Part shown: in pieces, positions 1-9,712 of the stretch
Layout: each line of letters starts with the position of its first letter
Position numbering within the stretch: position 1 is the stretch's first letter
Source of the DNA: Lytechinus variegatus
Taxonomy: Eukaryota > Echinodermata > Echinoidea > Temnopleuroida > Toxopneustidae
Length of the DNA: 64,000 bases
Assembly (NCBI RefSeq): GCF_018143015.1
Contig: NC_054746.1
Coordinates: forward strand, 38,876,687 to 38,940,686
Direction of reading: 5' to 3'
Position numbers and translations under genes: made by a program
Notes under the pieces: model-generated
Database searches by the model: none
What the model was told of the DNA's origin: nothing
The model's input: the letters and a program-made list of their open reading frames with translations, nothing else

Positions 1-1227
1 GTTGAAGGCACAGCAATGGGTACCCCTGTCGCCCCTTCATATGCCAACCTCTTTATGGGTCAAATTGAAGAAAAACTAATAAACCAAATGAATTCACCCA
101 CTGTCACAAAATCATGGAAACGTTCTATTGATGACATTTTTTTCATGTGGAATGGCTCGCCACGCACACTCGAAAGGTTCCAGGGGGAAATGAACAAGCT
201 GCATCATTCCATTAAATTCACTTTCGAATCATCCCACCTCCAGACACACTTCCTAGACATATCACTCACAATACACAATGACCAAATAGAAACAGAACTT
301 TATACGAAACCCACCGATTCACACGCCTACCTCCTACCCTCATCATGCCACCCTAAACACTCCATCAACAGCATACCATACAGCCAAGCTCTAAGAGTAA
401 GACGAATTTGTTCCGAAGCTGTCCGAGAAGACCACCATCTCGGCCAGCTTCGGCAACACTTTGAAGACCGGGACTACAACCCACAAATCGTAAAAAAACA
501 AATAGAAAAGGCAAAAGAAAAACCCAAAGAACAACTCCTCACATATCAGTGCAATCCAAAACAAAACAACAACATCTACTTCCCCATGACCTTCTCACCC
601 GTAACAGCCAAAGTACCAAAAATAATTAAAAAACATTTCCCCATCCTACAACAATCACCAACAACAGCCAACATCTTCCCGAACAAGCCCACTACCTCCT
701 ACCGTAGAGGGCGCACCCTACGCAACCTCCTTGTCAGGGCTGGACACCCCTTTCCAACACCAAACCCCACCGCCACCAACACCGCCAATGACCCCCCGGG
801 ATTCTTCAAATGTAAATCACACAAATGCATTCTCCATAATCACATCAAGGACACCACGAAATTCACCAGCACCGTAACAAAACAAAATTACACAATAACA
901 TCACACATCACATGCAAATCCACCTGGATAATATACCTCATTACATGTACCAAATGCAAAAAACAATATGTTGGCAAAACTGAAACCACCCTTTACACCC
1001 GATTCAACAATACGAGATCCGAAATACGTAACTTCCATTCACCACAACACAAGACTCTTCCATACACAGTGCACTTCAACCTTCCCTCCCATTCACTAGA
1101 AAATGTCCAAATTACCGGGATCGAGTCAATCAGAAGTAGGTCACGTGAAGCAATACTACACCGAGAGTCCTTTTGGATATCAAAACTAAAAACACTACAA
1201 CCACATGGTATCAATGCCGAACAATAG
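1..1227 (+). CDS. Penelope-like element ORF: reverse transcriptase C-terminal part plus GIY-YIG endonuclease (5' end outside window)
   Basis: The frame is open from base 1, so the ORF enters from upstream and the ATG at 16 is internal. The first residues (GTAMGTPVAPSYANLFMG) are a late RT motif, followed by the catalytic IDDIFFMW box at about residue 38. A long basic linker follows. Near the C-terminus, IYLITCTKCKKQYVGKT, a downstream LYTRF box and the ending ESFWISKLKTL fit the GIY-YIG nuclease of Penelope-like retroelements. RT plus C-terminal GIY-YIG is diagnostic of that class. The protein would copy element RNA at a nicked chromosomal target. No break is seen within the window part. The element probably lies in the first intron of the downstream SMase gene, on the same strand. 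Confidence 0.85.
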   Translation, partial: VEGTAMGTPVAPSYANLFMGQIEEKLINQMNSPTVTKSWKRSIDDIFFMWNGSPRTLERFQGEMNKLHHSIKFTFESSHLQTHFLDISLTIHNDQIETELYTKPTDSHAYLLPSSCHPKHSINSIPYSQALRVRRICSEAVREDHHLGQLRQHFEDRDYNPQIVKKQIEKAKEKPKEQLLTYQCNPKQNNNIYFPMTFSPVTAKVPKIIKKHFPILQQSPTTANIFPNKPTTSYRRGRTLRNLLVRAGHPFPTPNPTATNTANDPPGFFKCKSHKCILHNHIKDTTKFTSTVTKQNYTITSHITCKSTWIIYLITCTKCKKQYVGKTETTLYTRFNNTRSEIRNFHSPQHKTLPYTVHFNLPSHSLENVQITGIESIRSRSREAILHRESFWISKLKTLQPHGINAEQ

Positions 1228-2039
1228 ATCACTGACCCCTTACTCCTGATTGACCCTAACCCCACGACCCATTTCCGTTTCCCCTTTCAAGGGTCAATGC
1301 ACTTTCACTGATATACACACACACACCCACACATCACCAACCTGGTCAAGCACTTACAGTAAAACTTGGAGGTAAGAAATCAGACATTTATAATGTATCT
1401 TTTTTGTATACATCATTTATTTATCGCAGAACCACATATATCATTGTTACCTCTACCTATTATATGATACTTTGTGTAATTACCAGCACTACCAATTAGA
1501 GTAGGGTTGGTTTGGGTGTCTGCGCCTATGTATGTATGTGACTGCGAGTGTGATTACATACATAAGTTCACGTGCTTAGACACGAATGTATATATGAATC
1601 AATACCTTATATAATTATGTATTATTTTGAGATATATATACTATTATATATTATTATACATTTTGAGATATATGTATTATACAACACACATAACCCAATA
1701 CTTTCAAAAAATGTTCGTAATAAAAATCTGCGTAAACTTAATTAATTTTAGTAGCTATTGGATAATCCTAATTAAACATTACCGATGTAAAACATATTCT
1801 TTTAAGATATACCTCTATTTAGTAAATTAATCCAAATATATGCATATTACATGTAAAGCCATTATGTCTTTTACATCTTCAGATACCTGAAGAAGGCCGA
1901 ACTAAATGGCCGAAAGCTTGTATTAATAAAAAGTTGAAGAAATCCAGGCTACGTCTCCCGCTTCAATGCTTTTTGAGCTTCTTCGCCAATATATCACTCA
2001 CTGAAGCACCCACGCAATGTTTAGGTCCTTGCTCATCAC

Positions 2040-2041
<2 letters not shown>

Positions 2042-2083
<42 letters not shown>
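2042..2083. repeat. (TA)n microsatellite
   Basis: About 20 uninterrupted TA dinucleotides just upstream of the SMase 1 mini-exon, at the presumed end of the Penelope-like element. Confidence 0.95.
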
Positions 2084-2086
<3 letters not shown>

Positions 2087-2125
2087 TAAATGATTGACCA
2101 AATCAATACCACTGTTTACTTTCAG

Positions 2126-3722
2126 GGTCGTGTGACGTAGATGAGGTGACACCAACTGTGTGGTTGGGTAAGTATATATTAACAAAAACAAAATCAGTAC
2201 CCATATAATTTTCAATGAAATTATTTGAATGGTAATATACAAATTGAACAAATGATAGTGCTTTCGTATATGAAGGAAAGTATATGCATACATTTCTCAT
2301 TACTATGCATTTGATGTACGATTCATTACATAATTATGAATCTGAGGGTGATTCTGAAATGGAGGCACGATAATGCAGTCTTCGTTTTTCAAACCCCTTT
2401 TTACTTGAAGGACTGATGTATCACTCTATATAAGAATTGTATTTTCTTTTACTTGAATAGGTGATGAGGAAGATATCAACAAATGCAAAGCAGATGAGAC
2501 GTCTTGTGGCCTGTTTGGTCTAGACTTCATCTGTCAGGATCCAAACGGTGGAGAGTTTGAACCATGTACAGAGGGAACCAAAGTCCTATGCGCTTCTCCA
2601 CCACCCATCCCTCTCGCTCCTCCTACCCCAGTCTCAACATTCCGTGTCATAGCATACAACGTCTGGGAGCTGAGATACCTCTACTACCAGAATGGTCAAC
2701 GGGAACGTACTTGTCGCATCCCTCGTGAGGTTGTTCAAATGCATCCTGATGTTGATGTGATTGTCTTCAACGAGGCATTTATGGGAGGGTGTTTCTCTGA
2801 GTTCAATTCTACCATTGGAGCCAGCATACTCACATTTCGAGATATTCTGACCCAGTATGGCTTCATCTACTACACTAATACTGTTGGTGATCCACCACAG
2901 TTACCAAAACTGGAAAATGGTGGTGTATTTATAGCCTCTCGTTGGCCTATCATCAAGGAAGATTACTGTATCTATAACGATTCAGTCATGGCAACGGCTG
3001 ACGCAATATCTGGAAAAGGTGCCGTTTATGCTAAAGTTGAGAAAACTGTTGACGGTACTAGCATGACTTATCACATTCTGGGAACACATTTGCAAGCAAC
3101 ATCGCGGCCTACAGCAGATTTTGTCCGTGTCTCACAGGCAGAGGAAATGCATGAATTGATGATGAAACAGAATATTCCCGATGATGAGCCAGTCATCTAC
3201 GCAGGGGATCTAAATGCCCGAAATGGAACGCGGCATGGTAATAATGTTATGCAAGCGCTTGATGCAGCCATTCCAAACTTTATCGGAGATCGAATTTACA
3301 CTTATGATGGACCTGAAAACGACCTCCTAATTTCAAACAGCACATCTTGGATCGACTATGCCGTCTTCAGTAAATCTCACCTTCAACCAAGCAGCTCTAC
3401 CCTAGAAGTGGTTCGACCAAGGTCTCAAGAACCGTTTGATGTATGCATGTTATCATTAGCAGTAGTACCAACTTATGCCAACTCTGAGAGGTGTCTCCTC
3501 AACAGGACGGTTACAGATCTAGCAGACCACTACGCTGTTATGGGTGTTTTTGATTTTGGTAGCACTACAACATTACCTCCAAGTTCGACGTTACCTCCTA
3601 CGATTGTGACTTCACAGCCTGTAGACCTGCTAACAACCGATTCTGGTACCGATGCTATGACAACCAGCATATTTCTTTTTCTTATCCTTCCTTTGTGGTT
3701 TGCCTTTGTCTTGAGCCAATAA
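2126..3722 (+). CDS. Sphingomyelinase C-like phosphodiesterase, copy 1 (first exon not in window)
   Basis: Exons 2126-2167 and 2461-3722 lie between tttcag/gtaagt and a tag acceptor, with a phase-1 junction; the signal exon must lie upstream. Known family reaction: Mg-dependent hydrolysis of sphingomyelin to ceramide and phosphocholine by the DNase I-like fold. Visible motifs in order are YNVWELR, VIVFNEAF (metal-binding Glu), GTHLQA (His), YAGDLNAR (Asp and Asn), WIDYAVFS and LADHYAVMG (catalytic Asp-His; the usual Ser before DH is Ala here). A Cys-rich segment precedes the domain (CGLFGLDFIC, CASPP). After it come a Thr/Pro-rich stalk and a hydrophobic tail (IFLFLILPLWFAFVLSQ), suggesting a GPI signal or membrane anchor. 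Activity and substrate are inferred. The catalytic domain has no intron. Confidence 0.85.
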
Positions 3723-3723
3723 A
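3718..3723 (+). terminator. Poly(A) signal AATAAA overlapping the SMase 1 stop codon
   Basis: AATAAA spans the TAA stop at 3720-3722. If used, the 3' UTR would be only about 15-30 nt and would end before the hAT-like element at 3777. Other AATAAA hexamers occur about 1 kb downstream, past that element. Confidence 0.5.
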
Positions 3724-3776
3724 GAATTATTCTTAAAAACTCATTACTCCATGCATCAATAAGTGAGGTTGCTGAT

Positions 3777-4599
3777 CAGGGGCGGCAATCCGGGGGGGGG
3801 GGAGCGGGAGGCACAGTGAACCCACTTTTTGAAGCCATAAAATGCTCCCTTTTTTAAGAAAGAAAATGCCCCCTCAAGAACGTAAAATGTTCACCTGAGG
3901 AAGACCCGTTTCAAGTGTTACAAAGCGCTCTTTCTCTTATGAGGAGGACCCGTTTTAGGTGTTACCAAGTGCCCTTTCTCCTCGATAAATTGCGAATTTT
4001 TACAAAAAATGCCCTCTCTCGAACATGTTCTGTGCCCTTTTCACATGAGAAGAACCTGTTTTATGATTGCGTTAGGAAGTGCCATTTCTCGTATATCAGC
4101 GCCAATTTTTACCCCCCCCCCAAAAAAAAAAATGCCTTCTCACGAACGTGTTCAGTGCCTTTTTCACCTGAGAAGGACACGTTTTATGTGTGAGCAAGTG
4201 CCCCCTTGCCTTCTAGTAAGTGACTTTTCTCGTATCAGTGACCTTAGTACCTAAGAAAAGTGCCCCACACAGACGTGTTCTGTGCACATTTCACCTGAGA
4301 AGAACCCGTTTTATGTGTTAACGAATGCCCCTTTGAAACCAGAAAACAATATTCCCATTTTATATGTTAGTATTTATGAAGGAAAAATAGTAACAGTAAT
4401 CCTAATCTTTCACAAAAATTGATTTTTATTACAAAAGTTTTAAAATTGGTGTTGCACCATATCTAGCCCCCTCAAAATTTTGGCCCCATTATGCCACTAT
4501 AGATAAGTCTTTTTTTTTTCTTCGTTTTCTAAAGAAAGGGTGCCTTTTTTCCTTGTGCCCCACCCCCCCTCCCCTTTCAGCTTCGGTCCGCCGCCCATG
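3777..4599. mobile_element. Non-autonomous hAT-like element with internal tandem repeats
   Basis: The left end reads CAGGGGCGGCAATCC and the right end, reversed, CATGGGCGGCGGACC. It is flanked by a near-perfect 8-bp duplication, TTGCTGAT (3769-3776) and TTGCTGTT (4600-4607). An 8-bp duplication and CA...TG ends are hAT features. The interior is a degenerate tandem array built on 'cacctgagaagaacccgttt' and 'agtgcccttt', with long G and C runs next to both ends. No transposase is seen. Confidence 0.7.
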
Positions 4600-6166
4600 T
4601 TGCTGTTAGTATTATTTCAGACATATTTGAAAAATTGCGCCACAACAAAGCGGGAGTTATAAATGAAAAATAAATCAAATAAAGCGGCCACAGGAGTTTG
4701 GTGTTATTGTGACATGATATGTATAAAACGAAGTTCAGATTTTCAGACATGAATACGTAGGCAATCAGTCAGGATATTCATGTAATTCAATTAATGATAT
4801 CATGGAACCATCTCTGCTCATCTATTTTCTTTTTCAATTTTCGAATAAAGCTCATACAATGTAGAGTCTGCTATTTTGTTAGCAAATGAAAACTTCGCAA
4901 TATTCTCCAATCTGTTGCTGTTAGTATTTTCATTTTTCTGATGCTTTGTTACTGATATAGATGTATTATTTTATTTCTTGTGCATATTACCAGCCTTTGA
5001 AATTGTTGGTCGGAATAAAAAAATTGTTAATACTCAGTGCAAATAAAAGTTTAAAGAACAAGATGACTTGATAACAATAAAATTCGTATATTAATAAAAT
5101 CAACATTGAAAAGATAACATTATGCCCACGAACAGTTTACATTTGCTTTCATTATGTTTAACATTTCCCGTGACACACATTGTAACGTAAATGTTAACAC
5201 AAGATGGACCCATCTGATCTCAATCCAGTACCAGTTATGTAATGCCATATATGTGTATTCGGTTTTTGGCATAAAATCAAGAGGTCGTAGTGCAGTATAG
5301 CATTCTTGCAGAAGCAGAAGGATATGATTTCGTGTCCATCGCCCAAATCTCCAATAATCCGACCGAGTCTTTGCACTTTATTTTTTGCATCAGCTTTACC
5401 ATGACATATAAGGTCCTTCATGTAGCATTTCTTTAAAAAAAAACTGAAGAAATTATGGCGTAGTCACGGCGTAGTCAAAGAAGTTCGACGCTCAAGAACG
5501 GTGAACACCATCGGCTTCTGAATGGAGACTTTGGAGCGTCCCACGCCAACTCTAAGGACAACCATGTTTTCCAACTACATTTATGTCCTGATAGTAGCTA
5601 AGTGTTCTGGGACCATCTTGCACTAGCGTATCCAGCATCAACTACGATAAAGAAATATATGGGCCCATGCACAAGCATAATAGGGTCACTATTGCCTCCA
5701 GATAATTGGGCCCATGAAATGCTTTGTACGATCTGATGCTGGTTACACACCTTCCCATAGGGCTATTCTGTTAGTACAAGGGAACTCTACATTGACAAGC
5801 TGGCTGATCCTGGTGTTGGGAGCCTTGGGTGAGGATGTCTTCTACCAGTTCGCATGCGCTCTGCTGATCCCGACACAATAATGCATTAGGCAGGTATAGT
5901 GATGCATCTGCAGCATCATTGAATTCTCAGTGAATCCAATCTCCAAAATTCCTGTTCAAGATCTGTGGTTCGCAGAGTTAAAGTTGAGTTTTTCGTCCCA
6001 AGATTAGCCATAACTTCATCAAAGGTACATTGTGTATTTATTGGATACCGGAGAGGGTGACCGGAGGTTGGAATACAGAGGCATGGTAACATCGAAAAAG
6101 GGTATATCATCCACATAGAGATATACTATCGCTGTGGTTATCCGTTATAAAAACACTCATAATTAA
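4600..6166. other. Intergenic stretch, no gene recognised
   Basis: AT-rich to about 5190, then 5190-6120 with more balanced composition and several short open frames on the minus strand. None has recognisable domains. It may be a decayed mobile element (see rejected items). Confidence 0.5.
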
Positions 6167-6261
6167 GGCCCGAATTCACTAAGGTGACTTCAGTAATGTA
6201 CCATGGTACAATTAGAACCACTTTGTACAATAATTAAAACCTACTTTATGAATTCGGGCCC
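6167..6261. mobile_element. Short MITE with 'ggcccgaattca' inverted ends
   Basis: GGCCCGAATTCACTAAGG on the left mirrors CTTTATGAATTCGGGCC on the right, giving a ~95-bp element with about 18-bp inverted ends. The target duplication is not clear. Confidence 0.6.
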
Positions 6262-7059
6262 AAGGGGTTTGATTTGGGGAAGATATTTTTTTAAATCTGA
6301 ATTTAGATTTTGCCTTTGTATCGGCGGTAAGTGCAATTCTAATCGAAAATCCCTTCTGAGCATGCAAATAATAATAATGAAAAACTTTCGAAAGTTGGGA
6401 AAGCAACGGGTTTCTTGGGAGCGACAAGTAAAATTGTGGTACAGTTACCCTGAATCTAAGTTTCACATCTTGATATCTTGATAATCCAGTTCACGGCTAG
6501 CTCATGATGAAAACTTTGCGATTTTTCACTAAGATGAACACTAACATTTTCAAATGAAGATGTTGCTTAAGCTTTCCGACAAAGCATTCAAATTCTAAGA
6601 AAGGCATTTATAAACCAGGTGATTCGAGTATTACATCGGGGTAAAGTTTGGAAATCTGTTTCTTTTATTGTCTGCTTTTCGGTTACTGTCAAATGCCGGT
6701 GATTATGAAGACGTTGTTATTCTTCAGCTTGGATGTGAGGAAAAGAATATTTAAAAAGGTAGGACTATACATTAATAACCGTCAAATCACAAATGCCTAT
6801 GTCAGTGGATTTGAATACCACCTTCATTGTTTATCTCAAAATACCATTTACTGATCGTGCGCAGTTTATTCTGCTGGATTTTGATTTTATGCGGGAGCCA
6901 TCATCAAATTTATAGTCATTTTTATACTTATGTCATTTTTAATTGGTCTCTCTGTTTTGTAAATGGGATTCCGCCTTGGTTTAAACAAAAGTCACTCGAG
7001 ACGAATTGATTGTTGTAGTCCTGTAATAATAATAAACCAATCGAGAATGTTAATTTTTA
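6262..7059. other. Intergenic stretch, nothing recognised
   Basis: AT-rich sequence with short open frames in several phases, none with splice context or a known motif. Confidence 0.4.
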
Positions 7060-8600
7060 GCTCGTCCGGCCCGAAGGGCAAGATGAGCTTATGCCGTGGC
7101 GTGGCGTCCGTCGTCTGTCGTCCGTCCACAATTTCAAAATGCTACTACTTCGCCATTTCAAGTCCGATTTCAATTATGTTTGCTTTATATGATAGCACTA
7201 GGTGGGGCATTCAAAACTTCTACACAGAATTTTTAAATTCATTAAATATGCTAATTTATGCGCATTTTTCAAAATTCACATAAAATGCTACTTCTTTATT
7301 TGTTGACCGATTTTGATTTTTTTTGCTTCCATCTGGTAGAGCTTCATGAGGTTCACCAAACTTCTACACAGAATTTTGAAATTTTGAACAGAACAATTTT
7401 TATGCTAATTTATGCGACATTAATTTATGCATATCTTTTAACATTCACATGAAATGCTTCTTCTTCTTTATTTGTTGACCGATTTTGATTTTTTTTTCTT
7501 CCATCTGGAAGAGCTTCATGAGGTTCACCAATCTTGTACACAGAATTTTGAAATTTTGATTAGAACAAGTTTTATTCTAATTTATGCAAAATCAATTTAT
7601 GCATATTTTTAAAAATTCACATAAAATGCTTCTTCTTCTTTATTTGTTGACCGATTATGAATTTTTTGCTTCCATCTGGTAGAGCTTTATGAGGTTCACC
7701 AATCCTGTACACAGAATTTTGAAATTTTGACTAGAACAATTTTTATGCTAATTTATGCGAAATGTATTCATAAATCACAGAAAATTCCTCTTCTTCTGTA
7801 TTTGTTGACAGATTTTGATTTTTTTTCTTCCATCTGGTAGAGCTGCATGAGGTTCACCAAACTTGTACACAAAATTTTGAAATTTCGTCTGGAAAATTAT
7901 TTATTCTAATTTATGCAAAATTTATTCAGAAAACACAGAAAATGCCTCTTCCTTTTTATTTTTCGACAGATTTTGATATTTTTTCTTCCATTTGGTAGAA
8001 CTTCATGAGGCCCACCAAACTTATTCACAGAATTTTGAAAATTTTCAGTAGAAAATTATTTATGCTAATTTATGCGAAATGTATTCATAAATCACAGAAA
8101 ATTCCTCTTCTTCTGTATTTGTTGACAGATTTTGATTTTTTTTTTCTTCCATCTGGTAGAGCTGCATGAGGTTCACCAAACTTGTACACAAAATTTTGAA
8201 ATTTCGTCTGGAAAATTATTTATTCTAATTTATTCAAGATTTATTCAGAAATCACAAAAAATGTTTATTCTTCTTCATTTGTTGATCAATTTAAATTTTA
8301 TTTTCTTTATATGATAGCATCGAGGTGGTGATACAAAATTTAAACATAGAATTTTGAAACTCATTGAATCTGCTATTTATTCATATATTTTCAAAACTCA
8401 CCGAAATTACTTACTTATTTGTTGATTGATTTTGGTTATTTTTGTTCCATCTGAGAGCTACATTAGGTTCACCAAGATTCTACACAGAGTTAAGAAACTT
8501 TGACTAGATAATAATTAATACTTAATTCATATGAAATTTATTCATAGATCACAAAAAATGCTTCTATGTCATTTCTTCATCAATTTCAATTCTATATCCT
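7060..8600. repeat. Degenerate satellite, about 8 units of ~160 bp
   Basis: The phrase 'tttgttgaccgattttgat' or a near variant recurs at about 7298, 7476, 7648, 7801, 7960, 8119, 8277 and 8418, each followed by 'cttccatctggtagagcttcatgaggttcacc' variants. Spacing is 141-178 bp. The array starts with 'gagcttatgccgtggcgtggcgtccgtcg', a phrase I associate with marine invertebrate repeats. Copies have diverged substantially. Confidence 0.85.
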
Positions 8601-9688
8601 CAATTTATGTCACCAATATAATTCACTGCAGTGTCAACTGGGCTGAAATTAAAATTGTGTTAAATTGTGTTGCGAGATGCCGGATGAGCTCCACATCATT
8701 GATGTGCTAGTTTATCATTGAATCGCGATTTATTTGTCAAACCTATTCTTGTACAAACAGGTGTTCATAAGATATCAACTAACGCATATCGTGAATGATA
8801 TTCCACACTATAATGTAAAAACAAACTCGCGATAACTCATTCCGGTAAGGCAAAATAAGTCCAAACATTGAAATTTGTTGAAACTTTATTTTAAAATATA
8901 CAATGTATTATATTAAAACATATAGTTGTGTAAATGATGAACGAACGGGCAAGGGGGAAACATACAAAATAAGATCGGCAAATCAACGAATATCTAACCT
9001 CGATTAATTATTGTAAAATGGCAATGCTTTCCATAAGATGTACAACAATCTTGATGAGTTTTTTTCAGTCACATATGTTTCCTTAATGCTGTATTTCAAA
9101 TTCACACAAGTATTTTGTCCTTTTAAACAGCATAGTGCCTAATTTGTTATGCTACGAATTATTCTACGATTTTTGCACAGTCATTAGACATCGTAGAAGG
9201 CTAAGACATAGTAACATAGACGCCATACGTAACTCGTACAGATATCGTAAAATGCCCATGGCCGCAGTGATCAAACCGTATTACACTTATACAATGACTG
9301 TACATTTATTGTACAATGCGCTGATCGTATTATGCTCTTTGAAAAAATAAGTATATCTCCACGCTAAGAAAAATAGAAAATCGTACGGTGATCGTAAATC
9401 CATAAGAAAATCGTACGATAGTCGTATGCCACCCTCAATGGCATCCTCCGATGGTCACAGAACAACGCGAAACTGAGAAAGATGGAGAATTGATCATTAT
9501 TGGGATGGGAGCAAAGTATCTAAATAAAATAAGCAAGCAATACTCAGATAAGGTCTACATGATTGATTGGAAACTTTTATACTTTAAGAAGTCTGAACAT
9601 CAATACCTTGATTTGATTCGTCGAATAATCAAACCATCTTGAATAGTTGAACAAAATTAGTATAATTACGATGTAAATTCTGAACATA
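8601..9688. other. Spacer downstream of SMase copy 2, no gene recognised
   Basis: AT-rich. 9130-9440 contains several 'atcgtac' or 'cgtac' words in both orientations, possibly a decayed palindromic element. A 63-codon open frame at 9451-9642 has no recognisable domain or splice context. Confidence 0.4.
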
Positions 9689-9694
9689 TTTAAT
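9689..9694 (-). terminator. ATTAAA poly(A) signal variant for SMase copy 2
   Basis: On the minus strand ATTAAA lies 19 nt beyond the stop codon at 9713-9715. This predicts a very short 3' UTR, as for copy 1. Confidence 0.4.
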
Positions 9695-9712
9695 AAAGAT
9701 TCAATTGAATAA

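Larger units (their letters stand above)
1..2085 (+). mobile_element. Penelope-like retroelement, 3' portion
   Basis: The coding part ends at 1227. About 660 bases later comes a motif shared with Penelope-type ends: CTGAAGA, a short GGCC...GGCC stem and GAAAGC, at 1888-1918. Related motifs recur at 45.2 kb and 18.9 kb. The non-coding tail runs into a TA microsatellite, a frequent junction for such elements. The exact 3' end near 2040 is a guess. Confidence 0.55.

Noticed and set aside
1888-1918. Calling a functional hammerhead ribozyme
   Set aside because: One extra base between the conserved core and stem II and no convincing stem III; kept only as a motif.
5190-6116. Minus-strand fragment with a phrase like EFWRLDSL, reminiscent of BEL/Pao-type elements
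   Set aside because: Only one short, weak phrase in a decayed stretch; too little to name a fossil element.
7060-8600. Regularly spaced repeats that could suggest a CRISPR array
   Set aside because: Units of ~160 bp are degenerate along their whole length with no unique spacers, in a eukaryotic genome; this is a satellite.
9451-9642. 63-codon open frame after SMase copy 2
   Set aside because: Reads like a plausible peptide but has no homology I recognise, no Kozak or splice evidence.
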